NCBI RefSeq assembly: GCF_008642295.1
Contig: NZ_CP029190.1
Coordinates: 496,001-560,000 of the forward strand
Direction of reading: 5' to 3'
Origin: Streptomyces venezuelae
GTDB lineage: Bacteria > Actinomycetota > Actinomycetes > Streptomycetales > Streptomycetaceae
DNA: 64,000 nucleotides
Position numbers and translations under genes: made by a program. Under the pieces are notes generated by a model, which ran no database searches, had not been told where the DNA came from, and worked only from the letters and a program-made list of their open reading frames with translations. Every line of letters begins with the position of its first letter. Positions within the stretch are counted from its first letter, which is position 1. Shown here in pieces: positions 22,941 through 31,147 of this stretch.

Positions 22941-23477
22941 TCACCTCGTCGTTCCGACCAGCTCGTCGAAGAGCGCGCGGTAGTGGACCATCGCCCCGCG
23001 CAGTTCCTCCGTGGTCGCCTTTCCGTCGCTGCTGCGCACATTGACCTCGTGCGCGGCCCGGTAGTGCTCCAGGGTCCGTCCGTGGTCCACGGACAGTTCG
23101 CGCAGCTGCTGCTCGTATCCCTCGGTCGGGTAGCCGCGGTCCCGCATCAACCGGGTGACCAGCTCGTCGGCCTGCGCGACCGCGTTTTCGGGGCGGTCGA
23201 CGAAGTGCTGCTGGACGTCGGTCCATGCCGCGGCGTAACGGTGCCGTTCCTCGGCGGGGAGTTCCCTGATGTGGAGGTCGTCGTGCCGGACCTCGCGGGC
23301 CCGCAGTTCGGCGTCGGCAGCGCGCTTGCTGCCCTCGTGTTCCACGGTCCGGTCGTACTCCGGGCCGAACCGTTCCTGGAGGCGGCGCCGGCGCTGGAAC
23401 ATCCACGCGGCGAATCCGGCGAGGATCAACACCACGGCGACCGGGATCAGGATGGCAAGAAGTGTGCTGGTGGACAT
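22941..23477 (-). CDS. Single-pass membrane protein of unknown function
   Basis: A 178-aa protein with an N-terminal membrane helix (LLAILIPVAVVLILAGFAAWMF) followed by a basic stretch and a charged helical cytoplasmic domain (YAAAWTDVQQHFVDRPENAVAQADELVTRLM, LRGAMVHYRALFDELV). The same W-x-x-[IV]-Q-x-x-F-V-D-x-P core occurs in the next gene, so one probably arose from the other. The ATG follows GGAGGA. The two may interact at the membrane. Confidence 0.7.
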   Translation of the reverse strand: MSTSTLLAILIPVAVVLILAGFAAWMFQRRRRLQERFGPEYDRTVEHEGSKRAADAELRAREVRHDDLHIRELPAEERHRYAAAWTDVQQHFVDRPENAVAQADELVTRLMRDRGYPTEGYEQQLRELSVDHGRTLEHYRAAHEVNVRSSDGKATTEELRGAMVHYRALFDELVGTTR

Positions 23478-23575
23478 CGCATCCTCCACGGGCGGCCGTC
23501 TCACTCATCGTTCCGTTGTTCGATGGCTGATTACGCGCCTGCCCTGCCCGGAGCCGGTCAAACCGGCCCATCCGG

Positions 23576-26398
23576 TCAGGGGTCGGTGCGGACGTCCGTG
23601 TAGAGGCCGAGGTAGCGGTAGCCGCCGGAGGCCACGCGGTAGAGGTGGGCGGTGCGTTGCCAGGTCAGGGCGTGGGTGTTCACGTCGAACTCCAGGGGTT
23701 TGGCCAGGCCCTGGTAGGTCGTACGGAAGATCCGGCGGGCCAGGCCGGCCCGGTCGCGGGCTTCGCCCTCCAGGCCGGCCAGGGCCGCGGCCTGGAAGCC
23801 GACGGCGTCGTAGGCCTCGGTGGCCCAGCGGGCGGGCGGTTCTCCGTACGCAGCCCGGTACGCGGAGACGAACGCTGCGGCTGCCGGCACCGCGAGCGGG
23901 TCGGTGAAGAAGGAGCCGATCACCCAGCCCTCGGCGGCCGGTCCGGCCGCGGCGGGGAACCCGGGCTCCATGATGGGCTGGATGCCGACGCGGGGGCCGG
24001 TGAATCCGGCGTCGGCCAGGGCGCGGGCGAGCTCGGCGGCGCGCTGCGGGGACGTGCCAGCGAAGACCACGGCCTCGGCGCGCTGTGCCATCAGCTCGCG
24101 CACAGCGGGCCCGAAGGCCGCGCCGCGCGGGACCCGGTGGACCGTCACCTCGCCACCGGAGGGCGGGGATTGGCTCAGGCTGCGGACCAGCTGCCAGGCG
24201 GTGTCGCCGTCCTCCTCCTGCTCCACCACGGCCGTTCGGCGGGCGGGCCGGACCGCACTGAGGTAGTGGATCACGGGCAGTGAGAGCTGGCTGTCGTCCG
24301 GGCGGGTGACGCACAGGGTGCGCAGGTCCGACTTGCTCTGGTCGGTGGTGTCCACCGACACCGGCAGCAGGACGAGACCCGCGGCCTTGCAGGCGCTGGC
24401 GAGCACGGGTACGGCCGCCGCCCAGGTGGGGCCGACGAGGCCGGTCACGGCGGGATCGGCGGTCAGCTCCTTGACCGCCTGCCCGGCGCGGGTGGCGTCA
24501 CCGCGGTCGTCGACGACCCGCAGGGCGAGCCGGAAGGGGGCGTCGGGGCGGGCGTTGTGGTGGGCGACGGCGAGCTGCATGCCGCGTTCGTGGGCCTGGC
24601 CGGTGGTTTTGCCGGGGCCGGTGAGGTCGGCCTGGAGGGCCAGGGTGAGGGTGGGACGGTCGGGGGGCGGCGAGGTTGCCGTGCCGGTGCCAGTGCCGGC
24701 GCCTTTGCCGTTGCCTTTGGCGGGTCCGCGGGTGCCGAGCCATGCGGCCGGTGCGCCCACGGCCAGCACGGCGCCGCCGGCGGCGAGGAACCGGCGGCGG
24801 GTGAGGGGCCGGGGGGCGGCGGTGGCAGTGCCCGTGGCGGCGGCCGGCGGGTCGATGCGGGTGGGTTCCGGGGCGGGCAGGTCCAGGGCTCGGGTGGACC
24901 GCTCGGCGATGAGCCGCCGCAGCGGCGCGGGCAGCCAATCGGAGCCGGTGTCCCCGGCTCCGGCTCCGGAGTCGCCGTCTGCCGACCCGGCATCCGCCGC
25001 GTGCTCGGCAGCGGGCCCGGGGGCGGGCCCGTCCTCCGGGGCGGCTGCACCACTGCGGTCCACGTGCCGGTACCGGGTGACCGTCGCCGCGTCCGCGCGG
25101 TCGCGCCGGGCGGCCCCCTCGGCGGGCCCGGCGGGCGCCGGAGCATGATCCGCTTCGGCGGCCGGAGCGTCTCCGGCCGTACGGGTCCGGTTCCGGTCCG
25201 GACGGCCGTCCGCGGCCGTGTCCGCGCGCTCCCCGGGCGCGGCCGGCCCTCCCCCGGCGGAGCCCGACCGCGTCACGGTCTCAGCATCCGCGCGGTCGCG
25301 CCGGGCGGCCCCCTCGGCGGGCCCGGCGGGCGCCGGAGCGGCAGCCGGGGACGCGGAGGCGGGCGGCTCCGCCGCCGGGCCGGCTGCGTCGGCGCGGTTC
25401 CCGCGGTCTGCGGCCGGGTACCGGGTGACGGTCGCCGCGTCCGCGTGCCCCGGGGGGCCGGCGGGCCCCCCGGCCGGGTCGGAGCCGCCGCGCGGCTGCT
25501 GCGCGTCCGCCCCGGCACCGCCGGGGCGGGTCGTGGTCTCCGGGTCCGTCGCCGCCGTACCGGGTCCCGAACCGGTACGGCCCGGCGTCGGGTCCGTGGA
25601 TGTCAGGAGGGTGGTCAGGGTGGCGGGGGTCGGGCGGGCGGACGGGGTCTTGGACAGGCAGGCCGTGACGGCCGGGCGCAGTGCCTCCGGGAGGTCGTCC
25701 AGGCCGGGTTCGTCGTGCACGGTACGGAAGACCACCGCCGCCGGATGGCCACCGCCGAACGGGCCGCGCCCGGTCGCCGCGTACGCCAGGACACAGCCCA
25801 GGGAGAACACATCGCCCGCCGGGGAGGGTTCGGGGCCGCCCGCCCGGGCCTGTTCCGGGGCCAGGTACCCCGGGGTCCCGATCACCGCGTCCACGGCCGT
25901 CAGCGTCGGCGCCCCCGCCTCCCGGGCGATTCCGAAGTCGATCAGCCGGGGCCCGTCCAGCGCGAGCAGGATATTGCCCGGTTTGACGTCCCGGTGGACC
26001 AGTCCGGCCGCGTGCACCTCGGCAAGCGCCTCGGCGAGCCGGGCCCCGAGCGTACGCACGGTGTCCGCGGGCAGCGGCCCGTACGCGCCGACCGCCTCGG
26101 ACAGCGAGGGCCCGGGGACGAACGGAGTTGCCAGCCAGGGTTCGGGGGCGTCCGGGTCGGCAGCGACCACCGGCACCACCCAGCGGCCGGACAGTCGTCC
26201 GGCGGCCTCCGCCTCACGGCGGAACCTGGCCCGGAAGGCCGGGTCGGCGGCATGGTCGGCCCGGATGACCTTGACCGCGAGCAGGGTGCCCGCCGGGGAC
26301 CTGCCGAGGTAGACGGTGCCCATGCCGCCGGAGCCGAGCCGGCCCAGCAGCCGGTGTCCGCCGACCGTGGACGGATCGGCGGGGGTGAGCGCGCGCAC
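23576..26398 (-). CDS. Ser/Thr protein kinase fused to a periplasmic-binding-protein domain
   Basis: A 940-aa sensor kinase. Residues about 14-270 are an active-looking Hanks kinase: GSGGMGTVYLG, the Lys of AVKVIRA, HRDVKPGNILL, DFGIA, GTPGYLAPEQ. Residues 270-530 form a Pro/Ala linker with three [AE]TVTR motifs. Near 533, LTRRRFLAAGGAVLAVG looks like a twin-arginine signal-anchor. The C-terminal 370 residues are a branched-chain-amino-acid-binding-type domain (TLALQADLTGPGK, QLAVAHHNARPD, GLVGPTWAAAVPVLASACKAAG), which should sit outside the membrane and sense a ligand. The GTG start is 6 bp after a paralogous kinase gene, so the two are co-transcribed. Confidence 0.85.
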   Translation of the reverse strand: MRALTPADPSTVGGHRLLGRLGSGGMGTVYLGRSPAGTLLAVKVIRADHAADPAFRARFRREAEAAGRLSGRWVVPVVAADPDAPEPWLATPFVPGPSLSEAVGAYGPLPADTVRTLGARLAEALAEVHAAGLVHRDVKPGNILLALDGPRLIDFGIAREAGAPTLTAVDAVIGTPGYLAPEQARAGGPEPSPAGDVFSLGCVLAYAATGRGPFGGGHPAAVVFRTVHDEPGLDDLPEALRPAVTACLSKTPSARPTPATLTTLLTSTDPTPGRTGSGPGTAATDPETTTRPGGAGADAQQPRGGSDPAGGPAGPPGHADAATVTRYPAADRGNRADAAGPAAEPPASASPAAAPAPAGPAEGAARRDRADAETVTRSGSAGGGPAAPGERADTAADGRPDRNRTRTAGDAPAAEADHAPAPAGPAEGAARRDRADAATVTRYRHVDRSGAAAPEDGPAPGPAAEHAADAGSADGDSGAGAGDTGSDWLPAPLRRLIAERSTRALDLPAPEPTRIDPPAAATGTATAAPRPLTRRRFLAAGGAVLAVGAPAAWLGTRGPAKGNGKGAGTGTGTATSPPPDRPTLTLALQADLTGPGKTTGQAHERGMQLAVAHHNARPDAPFRLALRVVDDRGDATRAGQAVKELTADPAVTGLVGPTWAAAVPVLASACKAAGLVLLPVSVDTTDQSKSDLRTLCVTRPDDSQLSLPVIHYLSAVRPARRTAVVEQEEDGDTAWQLVRSLSQSPPSGGEVTVHRVPRGAAFGPAVRELMAQRAEAVVFAGTSPQRAAELARALADAGFTGPRVGIQPIMEPGFPAAAGPAAEGWVIGSFFTDPLAVPAAAAFVSAYRAAYGEPPARWATEAYDAVGFQAAALAGLEGEARDRAGLARRIFRTTYQGLAKPLEFDVNTHALTWQRTAHLYRVASGGYRYLGLYTDVRTDP
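25092..25339. repeat. Perfect 53-bp direct repeat in the kinase linker
   Basis: Bases 25092-25144 and 25287-25339 are identical over 53 positions. They encode two copies of APAGPAEGAARRDRADA in front of a TVTR motif. This is internal duplication of linker sequence and a recombination risk. Confidence 0.85.
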
Positions 26399-26404
26399 CG
26401 GGCG

Positions 26405-28567
26405 CTATCCGGTGGCCCGGCCGGTGTAGCGGAGGCGTCCGCCCTCCACCCGGTGCCCGTAGAACAGGTTGCCCTTGACCTGTTGCATCTTGTCGAAGGC
26501 GAACTCCCGGGTCAGGCCGCGGTAGGTGCCCTGGGTGAGGGCGGTCAGCAGTGCGGCGCGGGCCGGCCGGGCGCCGCCCTGTGCGCCGGTCACCAGCCGG
26601 TCGATGACGAGCCGGGCCGCGTCGTAGGCCTCGGCCGTCCACACCTCGGGGGCCGATCCGTACGCCGCCTGGTGCGCGCGGGCCACCTCGGCCACCTCGG
26701 GGGCGTCCGGGCCGGTGTACGGCGCGAAGACCTGCCAGCCTTCGGCGGCGGCTCCGGCCGCTTCGAGGTACTCCCGGCCGATGATGGTGTAGTCGGCGGC
26801 CCGCGGGCCCTTGAAGCCGGCGGCGGCGAGCAGGGCGGCGGTCTTGGCCCCGCCGGCGGGTGAGCCGGTGTAGAAGAAGCCGTCGATGCGCTGCGCGAGC
26901 ATGTCGTTGATCACCGGGGCCAGGTCGGCGGTGCCGCGCGGGACGACCCGCCCGTATACGGTGGCCCCGGGCGCGAAGTTGCCGAGGGTGCGGCCCATCA
27001 GCTGGGCCGTCTGCCAGCTGTCCGTGTCTCCGTTGCGGTCGCAGAGGATGCCGATCCGGCGGACGCCCTGCTTCCCGGCCAGTTGGATGTTCACGGCGAG
27101 CGACTGGGTCGCGGCGAGCGGGCAGCTCTGGATGAGGCTGCGCCGGTCGGTGACGCTGTAGGCGGTGGCCAGGGCCGACACGCTGATCAGGGGTACGCCG
27201 GCCTCGCCGTACAGTTCGAGGCAGGGGATCACCGACTCGTTGCCGGTCGGTCCGATCACCGCGAACAGGTCGCGGTTGCCGATGAGTCCGGTGGCGGCGG
27301 CAGCGGAGCGGTCGGCCCGACCGGCGTCGTCCGCGGTGGCGACGCTGAGCGTGAAGGGCTTGTCCTTACGGGAGTTGAACTCGGCGACGGCCAGCTGTAC
27401 TCCGCGTTCCTGGGCGCGTCCCATGGTCTGCCGGGGTCCGGAGAGGTCCGCCTGTACGCCGATCACCCAGGCCCGGGGGGCCGGGCCCGCGGCGGCTTTT
27501 GCGGGCTTGTCGTCCTCGCGCAGGGTCAGCCAGGCGGCCAGGCCGCCGCCCGCGGCGAGCACGGCCCCGCCGGCGACCAGGCCGAGCAGGCGGCGCCGGG
27601 TGGGGCCGGCCGGGGCGGTCTCTGCGGATTCCGGCGCGGGCGCGGCGGCCGGGTCGGCGACGGTCTCGTCGATGCCGGGCAGGGCGAGCAGGGCGGCGGC
27701 CCGGTCGGCGATGGTGGCGACGACCGGGTCGGGCAGCCAGTCGGTGCCCTCGCCGGGGGTGTCCTCGGTCAGCGCCTCGTCGAGCTCGCGGGTGCCGGGG
27801 CGGATGTCGGGGTGTTTGGCGAGGCAGGTGCGCAGCAGCGCGGTGAGTTCGGGATCGGCGAGGAGTTCCGGGCCGAACTCGGGCTCGTCGTGGACGGTGC
27901 GGTAGAGCACGGCGTCCACGGCGCCGGTGCCGAAGGGCAGCCGGCCGGTGGCCGCGTACACGAGGAGGCAGCCGAGGGAGAACACGTCTCCGGCCGGTTC
28001 GGCGGGGCTGCCCCCGGCCTGTTCGGGCGGCAGGAAGCCGGGGGTGCCGATGACGGCGTCAGTGGACGTCAGGGCGGTGTGATCACCGCCGCGGGCGATC
28101 CCGAAGTCGATGAGCCGGGGCCGGTCCATGCCGAGGAGCACATTGCCGGGTTTGACGTCCCGGTGGACGAGGCCCTGTGCGTGCATCACCGCGAGGGCCC
28201 GGGCCAGGGCCTTGCCGAGGATCCGTACGGCGCGCAGCGGGAGCGGCCCGTGGGCGGCGACGGCCTCGGCGAGGGAGGGGCCGGGGACGAAGGCGGTGGC
28301 CAGCCAGGGTTCCGCGGCGTCCGGGTCGGCGCCGGTGATGCGGACCGCCCAGGGGCTGTCCACCTGGGCGGCGATCTCGGCTTCGCGGCGGAAGCGGGCC
28401 CGGAAGTCGGTCTCGTCGGCGTACTCGGCGCGGATCACCTTGACGGCGGCGAGGGCCCCGTCGTCGGTGCGTCCGAGGTAGACGACGCCCATGCCGCCTG
28501 CGCCGAGCCGGCCGAGGAGGCGGTAGCCGGCGATCCGGGACGGGTCCGAGGGCTGGAGGGGTTCCAT
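26405..28567 (-). CDS. Ser/Thr protein kinase fused to a periplasmic-binding-protein domain (paralogue)
   Basis: A 720-aa protein with the same plan as its downstream neighbour but a much shorter linker. Kinase motifs: GAGGMGVVYLG, AVKVIRAEY, HRDVKPGNVLL, DFGIARGG, GTPGFLPPEQ. Near residue 323, PTRRRLLGLVAGGAVLAAGGG is twin-arginine-like and hydrophobic. The rest is a binding-protein domain: VIGVQADLSGPRQTMG, QLAVAEFNSRKDKPF, AVIGPTGNESVIPCLELYGEAG. The ATG shares one base with the stop of the lipoprotein gene upstream (TGATG), so the three genes are translationally linked. Confidence 0.85.
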   Translation of the reverse strand: MEPLQPSDPSRIAGYRLLGRLGAGGMGVVYLGRTDDGALAAVKVIRAEYADETDFRARFRREAEIAAQVDSPWAVRITGADPDAAEPWLATAFVPGPSLAEAVAAHGPLPLRAVRILGKALARALAVMHAQGLVHRDVKPGNVLLGMDRPRLIDFGIARGGDHTALTSTDAVIGTPGFLPPEQAGGSPAEPAGDVFSLGCLLVYAATGRLPFGTGAVDAVLYRTVHDEPEFGPELLADPELTALLRTCLAKHPDIRPGTRELDEALTEDTPGEGTDWLPDPVVATIADRAAALLALPGIDETVADPAAAPAPESAETAPAGPTRRRLLGLVAGGAVLAAGGGLAAWLTLREDDKPAKAAAGPAPRAWVIGVQADLSGPRQTMGRAQERGVQLAVAEFNSRKDKPFTLSVATADDAGRADRSAAAATGLIGNRDLFAVIGPTGNESVIPCLELYGEAGVPLISVSALATAYSVTDRRSLIQSCPLAATQSLAVNIQLAGKQGVRRIGILCDRNGDTDSWQTAQLMGRTLGNFAPGATVYGRVVPRGTADLAPVINDMLAQRIDGFFYTGSPAGGAKTAALLAAAGFKGPRAADYTIIGREYLEAAGAAAEGWQVFAPYTGPDAPEVAEVARAHQAAYGSAPEVWTAEAYDAARLVIDRLVTGAQGGARPARAALLTALTQGTYRGLTREFAFDKMQQVKGNLFYGHRVEGGRLRYTGRATG

Positions 28568-29526
28568 CAGCCGGCCGCCTTTCCGAGCTGCTGCTTGGCT
28601 TGCAGCATCAGATCGCTGGTGCCCTGGACCACGTACTGCTGGAGTTCCTCGGGGGTGTAGCCGGGGGCGCCCTTGATGGCGACGGCGACGGTGACCGGTC
28701 CGAACTGGCCCTGGGACCAGGTGTAGTGCTGGGGCTCTCCGGTCTTGCCCGGCCCGGCTCCGGCTCCGGTCGTGCTGACGTACTCGCCGGATTCGGAGAA
28801 GGCGTCCTCGGTCCAGGCGTTCATCTGCTCGCCGAGGTAGAGGCCCCCGCCCCACAGGTTCCGGAGTTCCTCGCCTTCGCGGAGGCGCTGGGTGGGGCAG
28901 CGCAGCACCTCCTCCATGGCGCGGGCGGTCTCCCAGCCGGATTCCTCGCGGGTGTGGTGGATGGTGACGGTGGTGTTGATGCGGACCCGGCCGCGGCTGC
29001 CCTTGGCGGGGATGTGGAAGTACTGGGTGCGGGTGGCGAGGACGTCGGCGGGCAGGCCGGCGGTCTGCCAGACGCAGTTCCCGTCGAGGACCGGCCAGCG
29101 GTTCGGGTCGCTCTCGAAGGGGGTGCTGCGGGCGACCTCCGGGCCGAGGGCACCGGGGGCGATGGCGATCTTGCCGAGCAGCGCACGGGCCTCGGCGGCG
29201 TTCTTCGGCTGTTTCGCCTCGTCGACCTCGGGCACCAGGGGGAAGCCCGAGGGGCTGGGGCTCGGCCCGCCGGGGCTCGGCGGGGCGCTGCCCGGCTGCG
29301 CGGAGCCGCCGGGGCTGCCGGCGGCGGCCGGGCTGCCGGACGTACCGGCCGCGCTCGGGCTGCCGGACGCGCCGGACGCGCCGGATGCGGCCGGTTCGCC
29401 CCCGTCCGAGCAGGCGGTGAGCAGCAACAGGGCCGCCAGTGCGCTGCCGCAGCCGCGCAGGGCTGCACCGCGCGTGCGTGATCCGTGTCTTCCAATTCCC
29501 CCCACCCGGCAGATCGTACCCACCAA
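28567..29526 (-). CDS. Lipoprotein of unknown function coupled to kinase genes
   Basis: A 319-aa lipoprotein. The signal peptide ends LLLTAC, then a Ser/Gly/Pro spacer and a folded domain of about 225 residues (GNCVWQTAGLPADVLATRTQYFHIP, RVRINTTVTIHHTREESGWETARAMEEVLRCPTQ, GPVTVAVAIKGAPGYTPEE) with two Cys that may pair. It resembles lipoproteins in actinomycete Ser/Thr-kinase clusters. The stop overlaps the next kinase's ATG, suggesting it acts with that sensor. The start is uncertain within the basic N-terminus. Confidence 0.7.
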   Translation of the reverse strand: MVGTICRVGGIGRHGSRTRGAALRGCGSALAALLLLTACSDGGEPAASGASGASGSPSAAGTSGSPAAAGSPGGSAQPGSAPPSPGGPSPSPSGFPLVPEVDEAKQPKNAAEARALLGKIAIAPGALGPEVARSTPFESDPNRWPVLDGNCVWQTAGLPADVLATRTQYFHIPAKGSRGRVRINTTVTIHHTREESGWETARAMEEVLRCPTQRLREGEELRNLWGGGLYLGEQMNAWTEDAFSESGEYVSTTGAGAGPGKTGEPQHYTWSQGQFGPVTVAVAIKGAPGYTPEELQQYVVQGTSDLMLQAKQQLGKAAG

Positions 29527-29553
29527 CTGCTGTTCGACGTAGGGAACTTTGCC

Positions 29554-30105
29554 TCACCGGCTCGGTTCGTCGTCCGTCATGCTCTCGGAGCGGTTGCGGG
29601 CCCAGAGGGGGATCGCGAACCACCACAGGGCGAACCAGCCGGCCATCACCAGCATCAGCCAGAAGGCCAGGTCGTTGTGCAGCACCACCCGGAGGATGAG
29701 CAGGAAGGCGGAGGCCATCGTGCAGTACAGGAGGACCAGGCCGACGACCGTGAGCCGGGAGGCCCAGGCCACCGTCTCGGGCTTGCGCCGGCGGCCGGAC
29801 ACCAGCCGGTGGAAGGAGACCGGACCGACGAGGGCGCCCACGGTGGCCGCCCCGAGAACGACCGTGGCCACGTAGATGGCCCGGTCGACATCACCGAGCT
29901 CGGCAAACCGGGGCTGGAACACGACGGCCAGCAGGAAGCCGAAGAGGATCTGGACGCCGGTCTGGGCCACCCGCAGTTCCTGGAGAAGTTCGTTCCAGCG
30001 GCGGTCGGCCCGTTCCAGCGGGGATTCGTCCCGTTCCGGCGGGGACTCGCCCCGCTCCCTGTCGCCTTCTCTCACCTCGGGCATCTCGTTCCCTTCCTCG
30101 GGCAT
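29554..30105 (-). CDS. DUF6328 family integral membrane protein
   Basis: A 183-aa protein with four predicted helices: VQILFGFLLAVVFQP, AIYVATVVLGAATVGALVG, LTVVGLVLLYCTMASAFLLI and LAFWLMLVMAGWFALWWFAI. An acidic N-terminus precedes the family opening RWNELLQELRVAQTGVQ. Function unknown. The ATG at 30105 follows AAGGAG. It is the gene after the RhoGDI-like gene, with an 18-bp gap, in a tight operon. Confidence 0.8.
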   Translation of the reverse strand: MPEEGNEMPEVREGDRERGESPPERDESPLERADRRWNELLQELRVAQTGVQILFGFLLAVVFQPRFAELGDVDRAIYVATVVLGAATVGALVGPVSFHRLVSGRRRKPETVAWASRLTVVGLVLLYCTMASAFLLILRVVLHNDLAFWLMLVMAGWFALWWFAIPLWARNRSESMTDDEPSR

Positions 30106-30123
30106 CTCGCTCCTTCGCTTGTC

Positions 30124-30567
30124 TCAGGCCGCCCGGGCGCCGCGGCGGCCGTGGACCAGCCGTGGCTGGTGGACGATCCGGAAGCTGTGGCTCTCCCTCG
30201 AGAGTTCCCGGCCGTCACCGTCCGTGAAGATCCCGGTCACGTCGTACACACCACAGGCCGCCCGCCCCACCGGGAGCCGCTCGGCCGGCAGGTGCACCTC
30301 GTACGGGCCGCCGGGCCGGAAGCTGCCCACCGGGATCTGGTTCGAGGACACCAGGTAGCCCTCGCGCCACCGGTTGAGGGTGAAGCTGAGGCCGTCCACC
30401 TCCCGGTGCACACGGAAGGAGAGCGCCACCGTCACGACGGCGCCCTCCGGAAGCTCGAAGGGCCCGGCATCCCTGCCGTCCAGGGGGACGGTGAGGCGTC
30501 CGAGCTCGTCCGACACCAGGGCCACGTCCACCAGCTCGAAGACCGCGTTGACCGCGTTGTTCGGCAC
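30124..30567 (-). CDS. RhoGDI-like (Rho GDP-dissociation inhibitor family) protein
   Basis: A 147-aa cytoplasmic protein from a GTG behind GGAGGTGAGCC. From residue 38 it follows the immunoglobulin-like domain of eukaryotic RhoGDI: FELPEG (FVLKEG in human), ALSFRVHREVDG (ISFRVNREIVSG), PVGSF (MVGSY), PYEVHLPAERLPVG (EYEFLTPVEEAPKG) and YDVTGIFTDGD (YSIKSRFTDDD). The human comparison is from memory. In eukaryotes this domain holds the prenyl tail of Rho GTPases. The N-terminal regulatory arm is absent. It lies 7 bp after the DJ-1/PfpI gene. No Rho-like GTPase is visible here, so the ligand is unknown. Confidence 0.75.
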   Translation of the reverse strand: MPNNAVNAVFELVDVALVSDELGRLTVPLDGRDAGPFELPEGAVVTVALSFRVHREVDGLSFTLNRWREGYLVSSNQIPVGSFRPGGPYEVHLPAERLPVGRAACGVYDVTGIFTDGDGRELSRESHSFRIVHQPRLVHGRRGARAA

Positions 30568-30574
30568 GGCCGGC

Positions 30575-31108
30575 TCACCTCCGGAATTCCTGGACCAGGG
30601 CGGAGCAGAACGCCGGCAGGTCGTCCGGTTTGCGACTGGTGACCAGGGTGCCGGGCGCGGCATGGCAGACCTGGACCTTCTCGTCCACCCAGATGCCGCC
30701 GGCATTGCGGATGTCGGTCATCAGGCTGGGCCAGGAGGTCAGGGTCCGCCCCCGCACCACATCGGCCTCGACCAGGGTCCACGGGGCATGGCAGATGGCC
30801 GCGACCGGCCGGGCCAGGCCGAAGAAGTGCCGGACGAACGCCACCGCCTGCTCGTCCAGCCGGAGCGAGTCGGGATTGGCCACGCCGCCCGGCAAAACCA
30901 GGGCGCCGAAGTCCTCGGCGGTGCTGCTTCCGACCACGTCGTCGACGGGAAAGGTGTCGCCCCTGTCCAGGTGGCGGAAGGCCTGGATCTCCCCCGGCCT
31001 GGTGGAGACCAGCCGGGGCTCCCAGCCTTCGGCACGTACCGCCCGCCAGGGTTTCTCCAGCTCCACCTGTTCGACGCCCATGGGCGCCATCAGAAAGGCC
31101 ACCCTCAT
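30575..31108 (-). CDS. DJ-1/PfpI family type 1 glutamine amidotransferase-like protein
   Basis: A 177-aa protein with the PfpI pattern: MRVAFLMAPMGVEQVEL, TPxK-region, DFGALVLPGGVANPD and the nucleophile elbow AICHAPWTLVEA with the conserved Cys-His. Family members are proteases, chaperones or deglycases for glyoxal-modified molecules; which applies here is unknown. The ATG at 31108 sits 9 bases after GAGAGGAC; a GTG at 31117 would overlap that site. Member of the minus-strand operon 32903-29554. Confidence 0.85.
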   Translation of the reverse strand: MRVAFLMAPMGVEQVELEKPWRAVRAEGWEPRLVSTRPGEIQAFRHLDRGDTFPVDDVVGSSTAEDFGALVLPGGVANPDSLRLDEQAVAFVRHFFGLARPVAAICHAPWTLVEADVVRGRTLTSWPSLMTDIRNAGGIWVDEKVQVCHAAPGTLVTSRKPDDLPAFCSALVQEFRR

Positions 31109-31147
31109 CAGGCTCACGTCCTCTCACCGCTTTCCCCTGGTGCGCGG

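Noticed and set aside
24557..26863. Long plus-strand frame opposite the first kinase
   Set aside because: The kinase and binding-protein motifs are on the minus strand; the antisense product is low-complexity.
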